Made by a program: the position numbers and the translations under genes. The notes beneath the pieces were generated by a model that made no database searches, was not told the origin of the DNA, and saw nothing but the letters and a program-made list of their open reading frames with translations. DNA of 64,000 nt from Dryococelus australis (taxonomy: Eukaryota > Arthropoda > Insecta > Phasmatodea > Phasmatidae): assembly GCA_029891345.1 (NCBI GenBank), contig CM057009.1:294184966-294248965 (forward strand). The letters run 5' to 3'. This document shows positions 11,466 to 22,962 of this stretch, piece by piece (positions within the stretch are counted from its first letter, which is position 1; every line of letters starts with the position of its first letter).

Positions 11466-12740
11466 CACGGTAAGAATGTCAGTTTTGCCAGGAGAGCAGG
11501 GAAATGTGTGCGCAACAGAATGTAAACAACTGGCGTGTTATGGATGGCCGGATTGAAATGTATTCACCAACTGACTATTTAAAGTGGAGGTTGTATGTAC
11601 CCACGGATGCGAGGGAGCGAGTGATGGCCTATTCAAATAGTGGTAACGTGGCAGGAATACCCCAGTTGTGAACAGATAATAAGAAACATGCACCAGTTTT
11701 TTTTTGGCCAGGAGTAACACATGACACATGCCATTTTATTAAGCACTGCATTACGTGCAACCTCTTCAAGACTAGGCGGTCAAATAGGAGGCAACAACAA
11801 CAGCCCAAGACCACCCAAAAATCATTCTAAACAGTTTGTTTAGACCTTATAGGGCCTTATCCTAGGACAGCAAAAGGAAAGCACATTATAGTGGTGGTAA
11901 CGGACAGTTACTACCGGTAAGCGGAGGCCTACCTTGTAAGCTGCACATGAACAACAAATATCGCACAAGTACTGAATGATGAATTTATCTCCAAATGGGG
12001 TAACCAAAAAACTTGTTGACCGACAATGTGTCGCAGTTTATAGTTTATGCAAGTGGAGAGATTTGTGTGCAAAGTGGGGAGTGAGGCATTTAAAGGCGAC
12101 TAATTACCACCCTAGGGCGAATCCAACAGTAAGGCAGAATCAAGAATTGTAAGTGCAACTCCGCCTATAAGTATGTGAATGACATGCTACTTAGGCTGAC
12201 CACCTGCCCGCAATCCTGTATACACTATGCCGCCGAGTGTATTCTGCTACAGGAAAAATGCCAGTTGATGTCCTGCAACTGCCATGTGAGGTGCAGTCCC
12301 CACAAGTCGAGCGAAGCAGCGAGCCCCCAGGCAGTGATACGCCTCAAGGAAGACGTCAACGACGGCTTCGAGATGTTCGACAGCACCAACAATGGTATAC
12401 GGCAAAATGACTGTCAATTACCACACAGCCGCCACTGCCCGTAAGTCTACGTGCAAGCCCATCTGCAATCCACCACCCACAAAGACTTTCGTGCGAGGTT
12501 TGCGGTGAAGTGGAGTGGGCCGCACCAAGTCCTGGGAAGCCACAGACCATACACCTACATAATCTGGATGGGGAAAAGGAAAGTCCGGGTACATCAGAAC
12601 GACATATGGCTAGCAACGAATCACGTCGGCGAGGAGGTCATGCCCAATGTCCAAACGACCAATGACAGAATGCTCCTGACTAGCTCCCAGAAGTCGGCAG
12701 CAAAGAATCAAGTGGTGAGGCACTTTCTCCGAGAGGACCT
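11466..12740 (+). pseudogene. Integrase remnant of family B, + strand copy
   Basis: DNA and translated text run parallel to the - strand integrase at 16.64-18.02 kb. Recognisable pieces are VMDGRIEMYSPTD, FFWPGVTHDT, the zinc-finger end HCITCNLFK, and a core start like DLIGPYPRTAKGKH around 11840-11880. The C-terminal part includes a reading like VRVHQNDIWLA near 12590. Stops and shifts are frequent (for example near 11667, 11830, 11920 and 12020). This copy lacks the 5' half of the element: its homology starts abruptly at about 11466, inside pol. Confidence 0.7.
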
Positions 12741-13828
12741 CTAGCAGATCCGCCACTGAGCATGGAGATCGGCGACCCACTACTGGTGAGCCTGGACAGT
12801 GTCGCCGACGACGAGCATCCCAGGGAGGGTGGTGAGGTTGAAGCTGTGGCAGCACCTCCAGCTAGTGATCCACCAAATGGGGTAGAAAGCTCGGGATCGA
12901 ATGGAGCAACCTCGCCTTGCAGGGAGCTTCTGACTGCTGGCCCTGTTGTGGTTGACGGCGCAGCAGAAGTGAGTGCTCCTGTCACTCCATCTGCGCAACT
13001 AATGGTGCCAATACCTCAAGTGTAGCAATCGCAAGGGGATGCCACGATGCACTATGTCGTGATGGCAAGCATGAAAGGGAGAGAAGCCATTTTGACGACA
13101 CCTGCACCAGGTGACTACCCGGGCCCCCCTGCCATAAAGTTGGCAGTGTCAAGATGGCCCATGGATATGAGCACCACAGGAGTAAGGGTGCGCAACTCTG
13201 GCAAACAGCAGGAAAGAGATGAGTCATATAGGTGGTCACATGCATCTGGCCGATGGACCCTAGTGGCTGTCTGTCTGGGTCGCTCCTGGCGATGGCGTGG
13301 TCCAAGGGATAGCATAGTCAGTGAGTCGGCCAGCTCGTTCTGCTCACAAAGAACACACAGAAGAGTGCAGCCTACACCATAGTGCAGCACATGCACGGGC
13401 ACCCCGATGCCTTGTGCTGAAACAAGGCGGAGGCAACAGCATCGACATCGGTCGCCACAGCCATGTGCAGCTCTGCAGGGGCACCAGTACATGCTGCGAC
13501 CCAAGATGCAGGCAAGAAAACACTTTTGCTGCCATTAGTGGAACCAGGCCTGCGAACGGTCTCCGGAGTTAGGAGAGGGAGTGGGGGTGTTGACATGTGC
13601 TGGCGTCTCACGCCTCATAGACCATTCTCCTGAATGTCCACCAAAGCTAACACTACAAGGAAACACACTGTGTAAGTGATGTGTGTACAGTGATGCGGCC
13701 ATGAGCATGGTGCGACGAGCGCAAAGTGCAGGTTAGGGCAACGAATGCAAGGTGCAAGGGAGTGCAGCACCAGGTATGTCAGTACAAATGAAAATAGGGC
13801 CAAATAAAAATGGCTTAATGGCAGGTGC
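12741..13828 (+). pseudogene. Post-integrase region of family B, + strand copy
   Basis: Two open stretches (12762-13025 and 13047-13382) are homologous to the region left of integrase in the - strand copy. Shared text includes EIGDP...DDE, APGDYPGPPA, NSGKQQ and RSWRW. A further block around 13320-13560 (a reading like CCDPRCRQENTFAA) is also shared. In the family this would be the C-terminal tail of Pol or a separate 3' ORF. I cannot assign a function. The + copy retains about 200 bp (12830-13045) that is missing from the - copy. Confidence 0.55.
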
Positions 13829-14806
13829 TGTGGAACATTTCTAACGGAATATGTGGGAACTTATGCCCTAGTGAAACACTATTAATATTGAGCCAATAAA
13901 ATAAGTGTTATTAGTTTGCATTTTCATCGCATTTGTTTTCACTGTTCACATCATCCATTGCAAGTGTTATATTTTTTGTTTTAAAACTGGAGATGTCTCT
14001 TCAAATTATTGTATTTTACATTGAACAGGTAAGATATAGTTAACGCAAGCTAAAGTGTTATGTTGTGTACGGTAAGAAATAGTTCCTGCTAGGTGCACTA
14101 AAGCCCACCCGGATGGTCAATGCATCAAGCCGGACAAAGCAGTAGCATCTGAGACTCGTGAGGGCAAGGCTGCATCGTGTGCGCCCATCAGCATTCAACT
14201 TTGCAACCATCCATATTCACTTCAATATACTTTATTTATATCAGAACTGTTTTCATTAGCCACCAAAACGCCTGCACTCTCACCCTGTGGTTTTGCATTG
14301 CCCAGGGGGCTTAAAACTGCCATAAGCATTGTATCACTCTAAGTCGTTTTGTCTGTATACCCCTACTGGCAGACAGAGCCCAGTCCAATGTATAAGATTT
14401 CTCAGGCGGAGAAGGTAATAAACGGCAATGAGATATGTATGGAACAGTAATTCAATGTATTCTTATTTCTCTATCCGCAAGATTCTTAAGGACATGGGCC
14501 CTAGAATATCCGCTCTTTATTATGCAAGTGTTTTAAAAATGTCTTCTCGTCAATATTGTAAGTTAATAGTGTTTTGGGTTGTGGTATGCCGATAGTCTAG
14601 CTGGTAGTACCGGTTAAATATTGCGTAATGTGGCATGGCAAACGCTGAGAGTTTTGCCGAAGGAAAATTCAGTACAAATAATATTCTTAAATTATCTACT
14701 TGAGAAATCAGATAGTGTGGAGATTTTTACACCATGGGTGAACGGCCCGCAGCCAAGAGAACAGAAGAGTCAGCTCTACCAACATTGACTCTGCTAGGAC
14801 AGTGTC
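13829..14806 (+). repeat. Family-B LTR, + strand copy
   Basis: The block starts TGTGGAACA at 13829, the same start as the inverted LTRs ending at 15756 and 22962. It shares with them CAATAAA-type and GAGACTCGTGAGGGCAAGG text and ends in GAAGAGTCAGCTCTACCA near 14780. The end at 14806 is placed just before a PBS-like TGATGACCTGGGTAAC. By eye it is perhaps 65-75% identical to the - strand LTRs. It is followed by element leader rather than host DNA, so it sits between two pieces of element. Confidence 0.7.
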
Positions 14807-14876
14807 TGATGACCTGGGTAACTTCATCAGTGTCTTAATCTCAACCTTGCCACCAGCCAAATTTCCCTTCACCTGC
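14807..14876 (+). other. Family-B 5' leader fragment (+), truncated by head-on junction
   Basis: After the PBS-like site the text TTGCCACCAGCCAAATTTCC and CCCTTCACCTG matches the leader at 23762-23801 and, inverted, the - copy leader near 21945-21985. At 14876 it runs directly into the 3' end of an inverted LTR. Confidence 0.65.
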
Positions 14877-15756
14877 AGTGTTAATGTTGGTAGAGCTGAC
14901 TCTTCTGTTTTCGGTCCGCATGGCCGACGACACAGGGCATAGAAATCCACACTGCTCCGCCAATACCTTCCTGTAGATGCTAAAGAGATTTCCTGAATTT
15001 CTCTTCGGCAACCTCTCGGCGAATGCTATGCTTTATTACCTGATATTTACTGGCACTGCCAGATGGCCTATCGGCTGGTCCACACGCCCAAAAGTATGAT
15101 AACATGCAATAGTAATAAAAGACTTTTAACACTTAATGCTTGTATATAAAATGGCACGTATTCTGAGGGCCCGAACCATGAAGAACCTTGCAGTCAGACA
15201 TATGAGAATACATCGAAGTCCTGTTTCACACGTCTCACATGTGGACAATATAGATTATGGTAGTTAGAAACTTCCTTGGGCGATTCAAACCCTCAGGTGT
15301 AGATGGCAGGCATTCCGGCGGCTGAAACAAATGGTTCCGGAGAGATTAAAAGTCTAATGTAGTAAAGATTATTAGTTGCAAAATTAATGCCACCAGACGC
15401 GCACGATGTTACCTTGCCCTCACGAGTCTCAGACGATACTGACATGATTGGCTTGGCATCTTCTCCGCCCAGGGGTGGAAAAGCATGCCAAGCGGGCACT
15501 ATTTTCTACCATCCACAAAACAACTCTCTCACTTGCATAAATAAAAGCTTACCTGCTCAAAATGAAATATAAAAATTTAACAAGTGATTTTAAACTAACA
15601 AATAAAACACAACACCTTTGCAATGCCTAACGTGAACAATGTAAACAAATGAGGTGAAAAATACAAAACACTATAACTCTGCTTTATTGGCTTTAATTTA
15701 AATAAGGCTGATACTAGGGCATAAGTTATTGTACACTACCTTAGGATTGTTCCACA
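14877..15756 (-). repeat. Family-B 3' LTR (- strand copy)
   Basis: On the - strand this begins TGTGGAACA at 15756 and ends near 14877, about 20 bp short of the end seen in the 22-kb LTR. It is homologous over its length to 22006-22962. A purine-leaning AAAAAGGGCTTAAGACAGG precedes its start, as a polypurine tract would. Its end abuts the + strand leader at 14876. Confidence 0.75.
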
Positions 15757-16635
15757 GTACCTGTCTTAAGCCCTTTTTAATTTGGCCCTACTTTCGTTTG
15801 CACCCACGTGCCCAGTGCTGCTCTTACCTGCACCTAACACTCTGTGCACTAACTTGCACTGGCTTGCACTTTACCCTCTTGCTGCACTATATGCATGGGC
15901 GCATTACTCATACGCACTTTGCACTGCATGTGTTGCTTGTAGTGTGGGCTTCGGTGTTAGGCCGGGCGAATGGTCAATGAGGCGGGAGACTCAGCATAGG
16001 TCAAATGCCCCCGCCCCCTCCGGAGATCGGTTCACAGTCCTGGTGCCACTACTGGCAGCAAAAGTATTTCCTTGCCTACGTCCTGGGTCGCAGCATGTAC
16101 GATAGGCCCTGTTGAGTGGCACATGGCTGTGCGACCGATGTTGATGTAGCTGCCGCCGTCTCGGAGCGCAGGACATCGCGACGCCCCTGCTCGTGATGCA
16201 CGATGCTGTCGGTTGCACTCTCCGACGTGTTCGGCTGGGGCAGAACGAGCCAGCCTAGTCGATGCTGTTGTCACCATCGCTCACGCTTGCTTCTTCTCCG
16301 CTGTCACTGTCACTTGCATGATGCCATCGCCAGGAGCGACCTGGACAGACAGCCGCTAGGGTCCGACGACCAGAGACATTTGACCCCCTAGCCGACTCCT
16401 CTTTTCCTTGCTGCTTGCCAGAGTTGCCCATCCCTTCCCCTATGGTGCTCGTACCCACGGGCTGCCCTGACACTGTCGACGTCATGGCAGGAGGACCTGG
16501 GTAGTCACCTGGTGCAAGTGTCGTCAAAATGTCTCCTCTCTCCTTGATACTTGGCATCACGACGTCGTGCGTTGGAGTGACTGAATATTTGATTTTTATT
16601 ATTTTCTTTCCAAAATTATATTGATGAACCATATG
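15757..16635 (-). pseudogene. Post-integrase region of family B (- copy)
   Basis: The frame at 16632-16255 reads PSIKERGDILTTLAPGDYPG, then GNSGKQQGKEES and GRSWRW. It ends in an acidic tail, SDSDSGEEASVSDGDNS, and matches the + copy at 13047-13310. A second shared frame lies at 16277-16032 (LARSAPAEHVGECN and onward). Below 16000 the DNA is a set of short GCAC/TGCACT-rich repeats leading to the polypurine tract. No known domain is recognisable. The conservation between two diverged copies suggests it was once coding. Confidence 0.5.
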
Positions 16636-18020
16636 CTATAAATAACTACCTCTCCTGGGTTGCTCGTCGTCGGTGACACCATCCACGCTCACCAGGTTTG
16701 GGTCGCCTATTTCTGCTCGACTAGGCGGATCCTCTAGAGGCTCTCTCTGGAGAGGTGCCTCACCACTTGGTTCCTCGCTGCCGACTTCTAGAAGCTCGAC
16801 AGGAGTGTTTCTGTCATGGGTCGTCCGGACATCGGGCATGACTTCCTCTGTGACGTGATCTCCGCTAGTCGTAGGTCGTCCCGATGTACTCGAACTCTTC
16901 TTTTCTCAATCCGTACTGTGGAGGTGGTTGGTCCGTGGCTTCCTAGGACCCGGTGCGGCACACTCCACTTGGCCACAAACCCCGTGCAAAGATTCTTGTG
17001 GGTGGTGGATTGCGGATGGGCTCGCACATATACTTGTTGTCCTGTGTTGATCGGTGGTGGCAGCCATATGGATGTCGGCAGCCATTTTACAGTGTACTGT
17101 CTCTGGGGTTGCCGGACGTCTTTATGTCGTCGTCGATGTCTACTCTGTGGCATATCACTGCGGGGGGTTTCGCTACTGCGCCTGACTTGTGAGTATTGTG
17201 TCTCACCTGGCAGTTGAAGGTTATGCCCAAGCAGTACATCTGCTGGTGTTTTCCTGGTAGCAGCATTCACTCGACGGCGTATTGTGTACAGAGCGGAGGG
17301 CAGGTTGTCTGCCCATGTGGCATGTTGTTGCCCTACTCGCAGCCAGAGTTGCACTTTCAAATCTTGGATATGTCTTTCTGTTGGGTTGGCCCTCGGGTGG
17401 TAATTTGCAGTTTTGAAATGCCTCACCCCTCACTTTGCACACATATCTGCCCACTTTGCATCCCGTGAACTGTGACCCATTGTCGCTCAACAAGTTTTTT
17501 GGGTACCCCAACCTGGGGAAAAGTCGTTACTCAAAACTTGCGTGATGTTGCCGGTTCTTGTGCAGCTGACAAGGTACGCCTCCACCCACCGTGAGAAACT
17601 CTCTGTTACTACCACTATAAAGCACTTTCCTTTGGCTGTTCGAGGATAAGGCCCCATGAGGTCGAGGCAAACGGTTTCAAACAGTTTCTGGGGGGTGGTG
17701 ATGTGCTGTTGTTGTTACCTCCCATCTGACTGCCTAGCCTTAAAAAGATTGCATGGAATGCAGCGCTTAATGAACTGGAGTGTGCCACGTGACAGCCCGG
17801 GCCAAAAGAACCTCCTGCGAAAGTTCATTCCTGTCTGTTCACAGCCAGGATGCCTCGTCACATTGCCACTATGTGCATAGGCTAACACTCGCTCCCTCGC
17901 AACCATGGGGACATACAACATCCATTTTGAACTGTCAGTTGGCGAACATGTCTCGATCCGGCCATCCATAACACACCAGTTGTTTACAGTTTGTTGTGTG
18001 CACATTTCCCTCCTCTCATG
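16636..18020 (-). pseudogene. Integrase (family B, - copy)
   Basis: The zinc domain at about 18005-17715 shows AHSGNVTRHPG (a disturbed HHCC histidine pair), FFWPGLSRGTLQFI and CIPCNLFKARQ. The catalytic core is recognised at 17640-17470 by a frame reading LSDNGSQFTGC (second catalytic Asp). From 17426 follows KTANYHPRANPTERHIQDLK, which carries the catalytic Glu. The C-terminal part includes GQQVYVRAHPQSTTH and VAKWSVPHRVLG, a GPY/F-like barrel. Frameshifts separate zinc domain, core and C-terminus. In the family this inserts cDNA into the genome; this copy is broken. Confidence 0.75.
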
Positions 18021-18044
18021 ACAAAACTGACATCCTTGCTGTTC

Positions 18045-19465
18045 CTATACTACTGTTTGGAAAAGTTCTCTAATCAAAACATCACTATACTCAGTGTTCA
18101 TTTGCTGCACACTGATCTCTTGTACTGTTCCTTGCATGACTGGGGTAAGGAAGTGATCCCATTCCGTTTCATCCCGTACAACAACACTTGCGCTGGGCGC
18201 TCGGGAAAGTGCATCATCCAGCTGATTATCCTTTCCTGGTACGTGCTGTAAAACTAAATTGCATGCTTGCAACATCGAAGTTCACTATGCTAGTTTACTG
18301 CACGCCTCGCGCATGGAATGGAGCCAGACCAGACACCTGTTGTCCGTACGAAGTGTGAATCTCTGATATTCTAAATATCCACGATACTTCTTGACAGCCC
18401 ACACGACCGTTAGGCATTCCCGCTCATTTACATTGTAACGTCGGTCTGTCACGCCGGGCTTAGCATTAAAAAAATCGATTATCTGTCTGCTCCCCTTATC
18501 ATCGTATTGGTACAACATGACTCCCATTTCCTCTTGACTAGCATCGCTTTGTAAATACAAATGTTTACTACCATTGTACATAGCGAGTGTCGGACAAGTA
18601 TGGAATTTTTTCTTTAATTTCGCGGAACGCTTGTCCGGCTTCCTCTGTCCATTGAAACCGGGGGTTTGGTGACAGCATGTCGGTCAGTGGTGCTGTTATT
18701 ATCGCAAATCCCTCCACATACCCTCGCAACCAGTTTGCCAGTCCGAAAAACTTCCTTACCCGTTTCCTAGTGCGCAGGGGAGGATAGTCCGTTATCAACT
18801 TGATTTGTTCCAGTTTTGGCTTGTTTCCTTCTTCGCTCACAACATGCCCTAGGAAGTCAAGTGTAACTTTTCCCATGTGACATTTCTCTCATGCACAGAC
18901 AAGTCCATTCACTTCTAAGTGCTCAAAAACAAGTGACAAATGTTCTATGTGCTCCTTCCAGCTATCAGACCATCCAAATAAGCTAATGTAAATTTTCCAG
19001 TAAGGCTGTCTAAGACACTGGCAATTAAGGCCTGAATGGTAGCAGATGCACACTTCAGCCCGAAGGGCATTGCACAGAATTGATATATATTTCCGTACGG
19101 TGTAGTGAAAGCTGTTTTCTCGCAGTCCGCAACTTTGACTGGTACCTGCCAGTAATCACTTTTCAGATCTAGCAAAGTGAACACTTTGGCTTGTCCAGGT
19201 GAGCTGAGTGCGTCTCGTACATTAATGTACAGGGGTAACAAGCTTCGTGTATCTTTGCTGAGTGGCTGGAAGTCTATGCAGAATCTCCACGAACCATCTT
19301 TTTTAGGCGCCAATGTAATAGCGGAGTTGTAGGCGCAATTCGTGGGCTCGATTACACCATCATTAAGCATTTCCTGCACTTTTTGTCTAATTATTCTGCC
19401 TGATAATGATAATAACTCAGAAGCAGAGTTCGGATAGGTCCCTCTTTCTCTAGTGGTATTGCATG
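18045..19465 (-). pseudogene. Reverse transcriptase and RNase H (family B, - copy)
   Basis: RT runs from VQEMLNDGVIEPTN (about 19385) through KKDGSWRFCIDFQPLSKDT, FTLLDLKSDYWQVPV and QFCAMPFGLKCASAT. At the catalytic loop the text is LAYLDG and then out of frame SWKEHIEHL, so a small deletion removed the second Asp of YLDD at about 18960. The thumb continues at 18876 (VTLDFLGHVVSEEGNKP). RNase H at 18581-18285 shows LYLQSDASQEEMGVMLYQYD, NERECLTVVWAVKKYR and TLRTDNRCLVWL; its tail reads LVLQHVPGKDNQLDDALSRA (18255-18200). All domains are present but not in a single frame. Confidence 0.85.
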
Positions 19466-20083
19466 CTATGCAACTGTCGTGCGATGCTGGGCATCATGCT
19501 GAGCGAAAATTTCCCTATGCTCATTTAGCAGGCATTGAAAAACTGCCTGATGTGCTGGCAGAATATCATTATCTATATCACTGAGTTCAATTGTGGGTGT
19601 GCTATTTATTGGACGATGGTCTAAGTTGTATACTGTGCGACGCTCCTTCGCACCGAAATGTATGCATCTAACGGCAGGGTCGACAATAGTTTTCCATTCC
19701 ATTAACCAGGGAATGCCCATTATTGTGTCTTCACGAATATATGGGGTAATGGCAGCTGTTGTTGTCGTCTCTATGTCCCTCACATGTACATTCGATACCG
19801 CTTCTCCTACTGCTTTACTGCTATGTTGACTCGTGGCTAACCTAATAACCTGATTTGTAGGCATGACGTCGGCATCTTTTACAAAACAGGGTTGCAAGAA
19901 ATTGTGCGAAGCCACCATATCGATCAATGCATGACACAAACAGTTGTTGACAGTGACAAAGATGTGAATGAATTTTGCCGATGCCCTACTAACCTGGTTT
20001 ACCAGTAGTTGTTGTGGCGTGAGCTCCAGCTGTTTACATTGCAGGGGGAGTGGGGCGACAGTAGTGTCTAGCCCCCTCACCAC
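19466..20083 (-). pseudogene. Protease and RT lead-in (family B, - copy)
   Basis: An open frame of 205 codons begins MVRGLDTTVAPLPLQ. The retropepsin loop is recognisable as ALIDMVASHNFLQP, but the usual D-S/T-G-A is D-M-V-A, so the catalytic loop is altered. Downstream motifs IMGIPWLMEWKTIVDPAVRC and DNDILPAHQAVFQCLLNEHR are the typical flap end and the protease-RT linker. The frame is lost at 19466, just before the RT fingers. It is the longest open frame of the - copy. Confidence 0.7.
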
Positions 20084-21110
20084 AAGTTTCTGTTTCCCTG
20101 CTGTTGGCTACATTCCTGCCCTTCTTGGTTCAAGTGGGGATTATTGCAGCACTGAGTATGCCAGTGGAACTGCCTCCCTGGGCAATACCGGAATGGCGAT
20201 AGTGGGAGTTGGCTCTTATCCCACTTTATGTTCGAAGTCATGGTTCCCACAGTTCTCCTGGAATTCCGTTCCCATGGCTGGAACCTGTCACTTTTCACCT
20301 GCTCTTTGCTCGGTAACTATGTGTTCTCAAAATTTTGACCAGTGTTGTCCAAATGGTTTTTCACTGGCCTGACACACGTCACCACTCGCAGCTTTTTCGT
20401 GGTTGCGCGGTTGTTCGTCTTGTATGCAGCACCTAACTCGCAGCGCGGTTCTCCAGGTGTCCTTTTCAACATGGCTGCGGCTTGCATCACATCTTTCAAG
20501 TTCCCGTTCAACAGGGGAATCAAGGCTGCACTGTATTTTGGCCGGGCAGTCTCGACCACAAGCTCCAGTGTTTCCCATTCAGTCGTTTCGGAATAAAATC
20601 AGTGCACTACTTGCACTTTCCGGGTGATGAAGGCAGTCAGTGATTCATGCACTGTTTGTTCTTCCATTGTAAGCTGTGTTTTGGTTCACAGTGTTGTCAC
20701 CACAATGCCGAATCTGTTTTGAAGGGCTTGCTGGATTTCCTGCCATTGCACTCCATAGGGTTTCAATGATCGCCACCAAGTGCGGATGTGCGGAAGCTGT
20801 ACTTTGTTGACCGTGGCTTTTGTGTCCTGACCTGTGATCCTGTTCCACCCTTCTTCTCCTTCTTGCTTGACTGGCTCCTCGACCCTGCAACTTTCCTCCT
20901 TGCACATCACCTCTCCCATAAAATAATCCATGACTGTTCTGCTTGGCTTTGGCATGCCATTACTCGTGTGACACTGTTGACACGAGAATTCGAATCCGAA
21001 CACTGTACTTCACTCTGCTTCGCTCATGCATTCCTGGTGGTATTTCTCTTGACACTGTTGACATTTAAGCATGGTCGCACTTAAACCTGTGCACAGTAAA
21101 TTGTGGCACC
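20084..21110 (-). pseudogene. gag remnant (family B, - copy)
   Basis: Several short frames together show Gag-like text: HIRTWWRSLKPYGVQWQEIQ and QALQNRFGIVVTT near 20780-20690 (the WW...W..F core of gypsy Gag), and then ARPKYSAALIPLLNGNLKDV near 20550-20490. A cysteine-containing tail follows near 20200-20080. The same core is seen in the + copy at 24.5-24.65 kb. The N-terminal half is not recognisable and stops are frequent. Confidence 0.6.
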
Positions 21111-21989
21111 AATTCGGAGTGCGATAGTTCAATACCGTTTATGCTTTTACATTTTGAATCCCTAAACTATCATGCACTTCCATCATTGTCTCTAACTGTG
21201 GCGGTTGTTAGTCTATTAAATTGTCCTCACGGTTTCCGCGGTTGTTCACGGCATGGCTGGTTAGTCAGGTCTTACAGCTGCACTGGCAGTGTGTTGCGTA
21301 AAGTTCATACTTTGCTATTGCGTCTTGCGGTAGCAGTAACAAGCACTGCAGACAGGACAGTGCCGGGGCACTACGCTGAGTCTGGCCCGACATGTCGGTA
21401 AACACCAGTCCACGTGGTGTGCGGTGTGGATGCATGGAACCAGAGTGAGGTGTGGATGCACGGTACTGGAGTGTGATGTGGCCGATGAGGGGAAGCCCCT
21501 TCCCATCCCATGGCTGTTCCTCTTGCGCATGTTGAGGGTGGAGCGAGTTTGCCCGGTCGATACTGCAGCTTACCTGCACAGAGTGTTTGGTGGGTAGGGT
21601 GACATCACATGGTCTCCTTTGTCCCTCTTCAGCACTTACTCACCGATTTCGCAGCAATGGTGGCCATCTTCTGTACTTTGGGTGCTTTCCCTTGTAACCC
21701 ACATGGCATGCTTTCCGGCATCTCCCAGGCGTCTGGAAGGTGTCACGATGCTGCTGTTGGTCCCTTCCTTCACTGTTGCTCCTGTTGTTGGTATCCAAGT
21801 GTTAGAACAAGGATGTACAAGGACGAACTTGGGAAAATTAACACATTTTGGCAGGAGAATTTTGTGGGAATCAGCATGATGGATTTTACCCCCACGAAAG
21901 GGCGACAGTTTGATGCAGTGTGGCTGGACCATGGACAGGTGAAGGGAAAAAGGGGTGTGCGGCAAAGGATGAGTTTAAGATATTTACGT
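21111..21989 (-). other. Family-B leader region between PBS and gag (- copy)
   Basis: About 880 bp separate the primer site from recognisable gag. The PBS-proximal part aligns with the + strand leaders at 14.81 and 23.76 kb (shared CCCTTCACCTG and a CCANCCACA...GCATCA block). Overlapping frames at 21636-22085 on both strands look like shadows. No function is assigned. Confidence 0.45.
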
Positions 21990-22005
21990 GTTACCCAGGG
22001 TGCCA
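21990..22005 (-). promoter_or_regulatory. Probable tRNA primer binding site of family B
   Basis: On the - strand, TGGCACCCTGGGTAAC directly follows the LTR end. The equivalent site in two + strand relics reads TGATGACCTGGGTAAC (14806-14821) and TGGCGCCCGGGTAAT (9706). The leading TGG is the usual complement of a tRNA CCA end. The tRNA is not identified. Confidence 0.55.
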
Positions 22006-22962
22006 GACACTGTCCCAGTAGTGTCAATGTTGGTAGAGCTGACTCTTCTTTCTCGGGGCAGAGTGGCCGACGACCCAGGGCGTAGAAATCCATACAGATC
22101 TACTGATTCCTTCCTGTATATGCTTAAGAACTTTAATGAATTTCCCGTCAGCAACCTCTCTGTCTTATTACCTGATATTTACTGGCAATGCCAGGTGGCC
22201 TATCAGCTGGTCCACGTGCCCAAAAATACAATAACTTGCAGTAGTAATGAAAGACATTTAACAATGAATGCTTGCATAGAAAATGGCAGTTATTCTGAGG
22301 GTCATTACTCTGAAGAAATTTGCGGTCAGACAAATGAGAACACGTCAAAGTCCCTTTTCACATGTCTCTCAGTGACTTTTATTTAACGTCTTGTCAGAGA
22401 AAACTTACACTTGCGCTGGGCTCGGCCCGCCAGCAGGGCGAGACAGACAAAAGACACACATGTGGTCAATAAAGATTACGGTAGTGGGCGATTCAAAACC
22501 ACAGGGGTAGAGGGCAGGTGTACCGGTGTCTAAAACAAATGTTTCCGGAGTGATAAAGAATTTATTGTAGTTAAGATGATAAGTTGCAAATGTGAATGCC
22601 GCCGGTCGTGTACGACACAGCCTTCCCATCGCGAGTCTCAGAAGTTACTGATATGGCTGGATTGGCGCCTTCTCCGCCCAGGGGTTGGGGAGTGTGCCTA
22701 GTGGGTACTAATTTTTACCATCCACAAAACAACTCTCTCACTTGCATAAATAAAAGCTTACCTGATCAAAATGAAATATAACAATTTAACAAGACATTTT
22801 AAACTAACAAATATAACACACCTTTACAATGCCCAACGTGAACAATGTAAACAAATGAGGTGAAAAATACAAAACGCTATAACCCTGCTTTATTGGCTTT
22901 AATTTATGTAAGGCTGATACTATGGCATATGTTACTGTGCATTCCCTTAGGAATGTTCCACA
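22006..22962 (-). repeat. Family-B LTR shared by two - strand copies
   Basis: On the - strand it starts TGTGGAACA at 22962 and ends ...GACAGTGTC at 22006 (957 bp). To the left lies the PBS and leader of the near full-length copy. To the right (22963 onward) lies 3' internal sequence matching 15757-16005. It therefore acts as 5' LTR for one copy and 3' LTR for another. Confidence 0.75.

Noticed and set aside
12610-13611. Several long frames on the - strand opposite the + family-B copy
   Set aside because: They are shadows of the GC-rich post-integrase coding region; the conserved text is in the + frames.
20342-21401. Long + strand frames over the - strand gag region
   Set aside because: They lie antisense to recognisable Gag text and have no motifs of their own.
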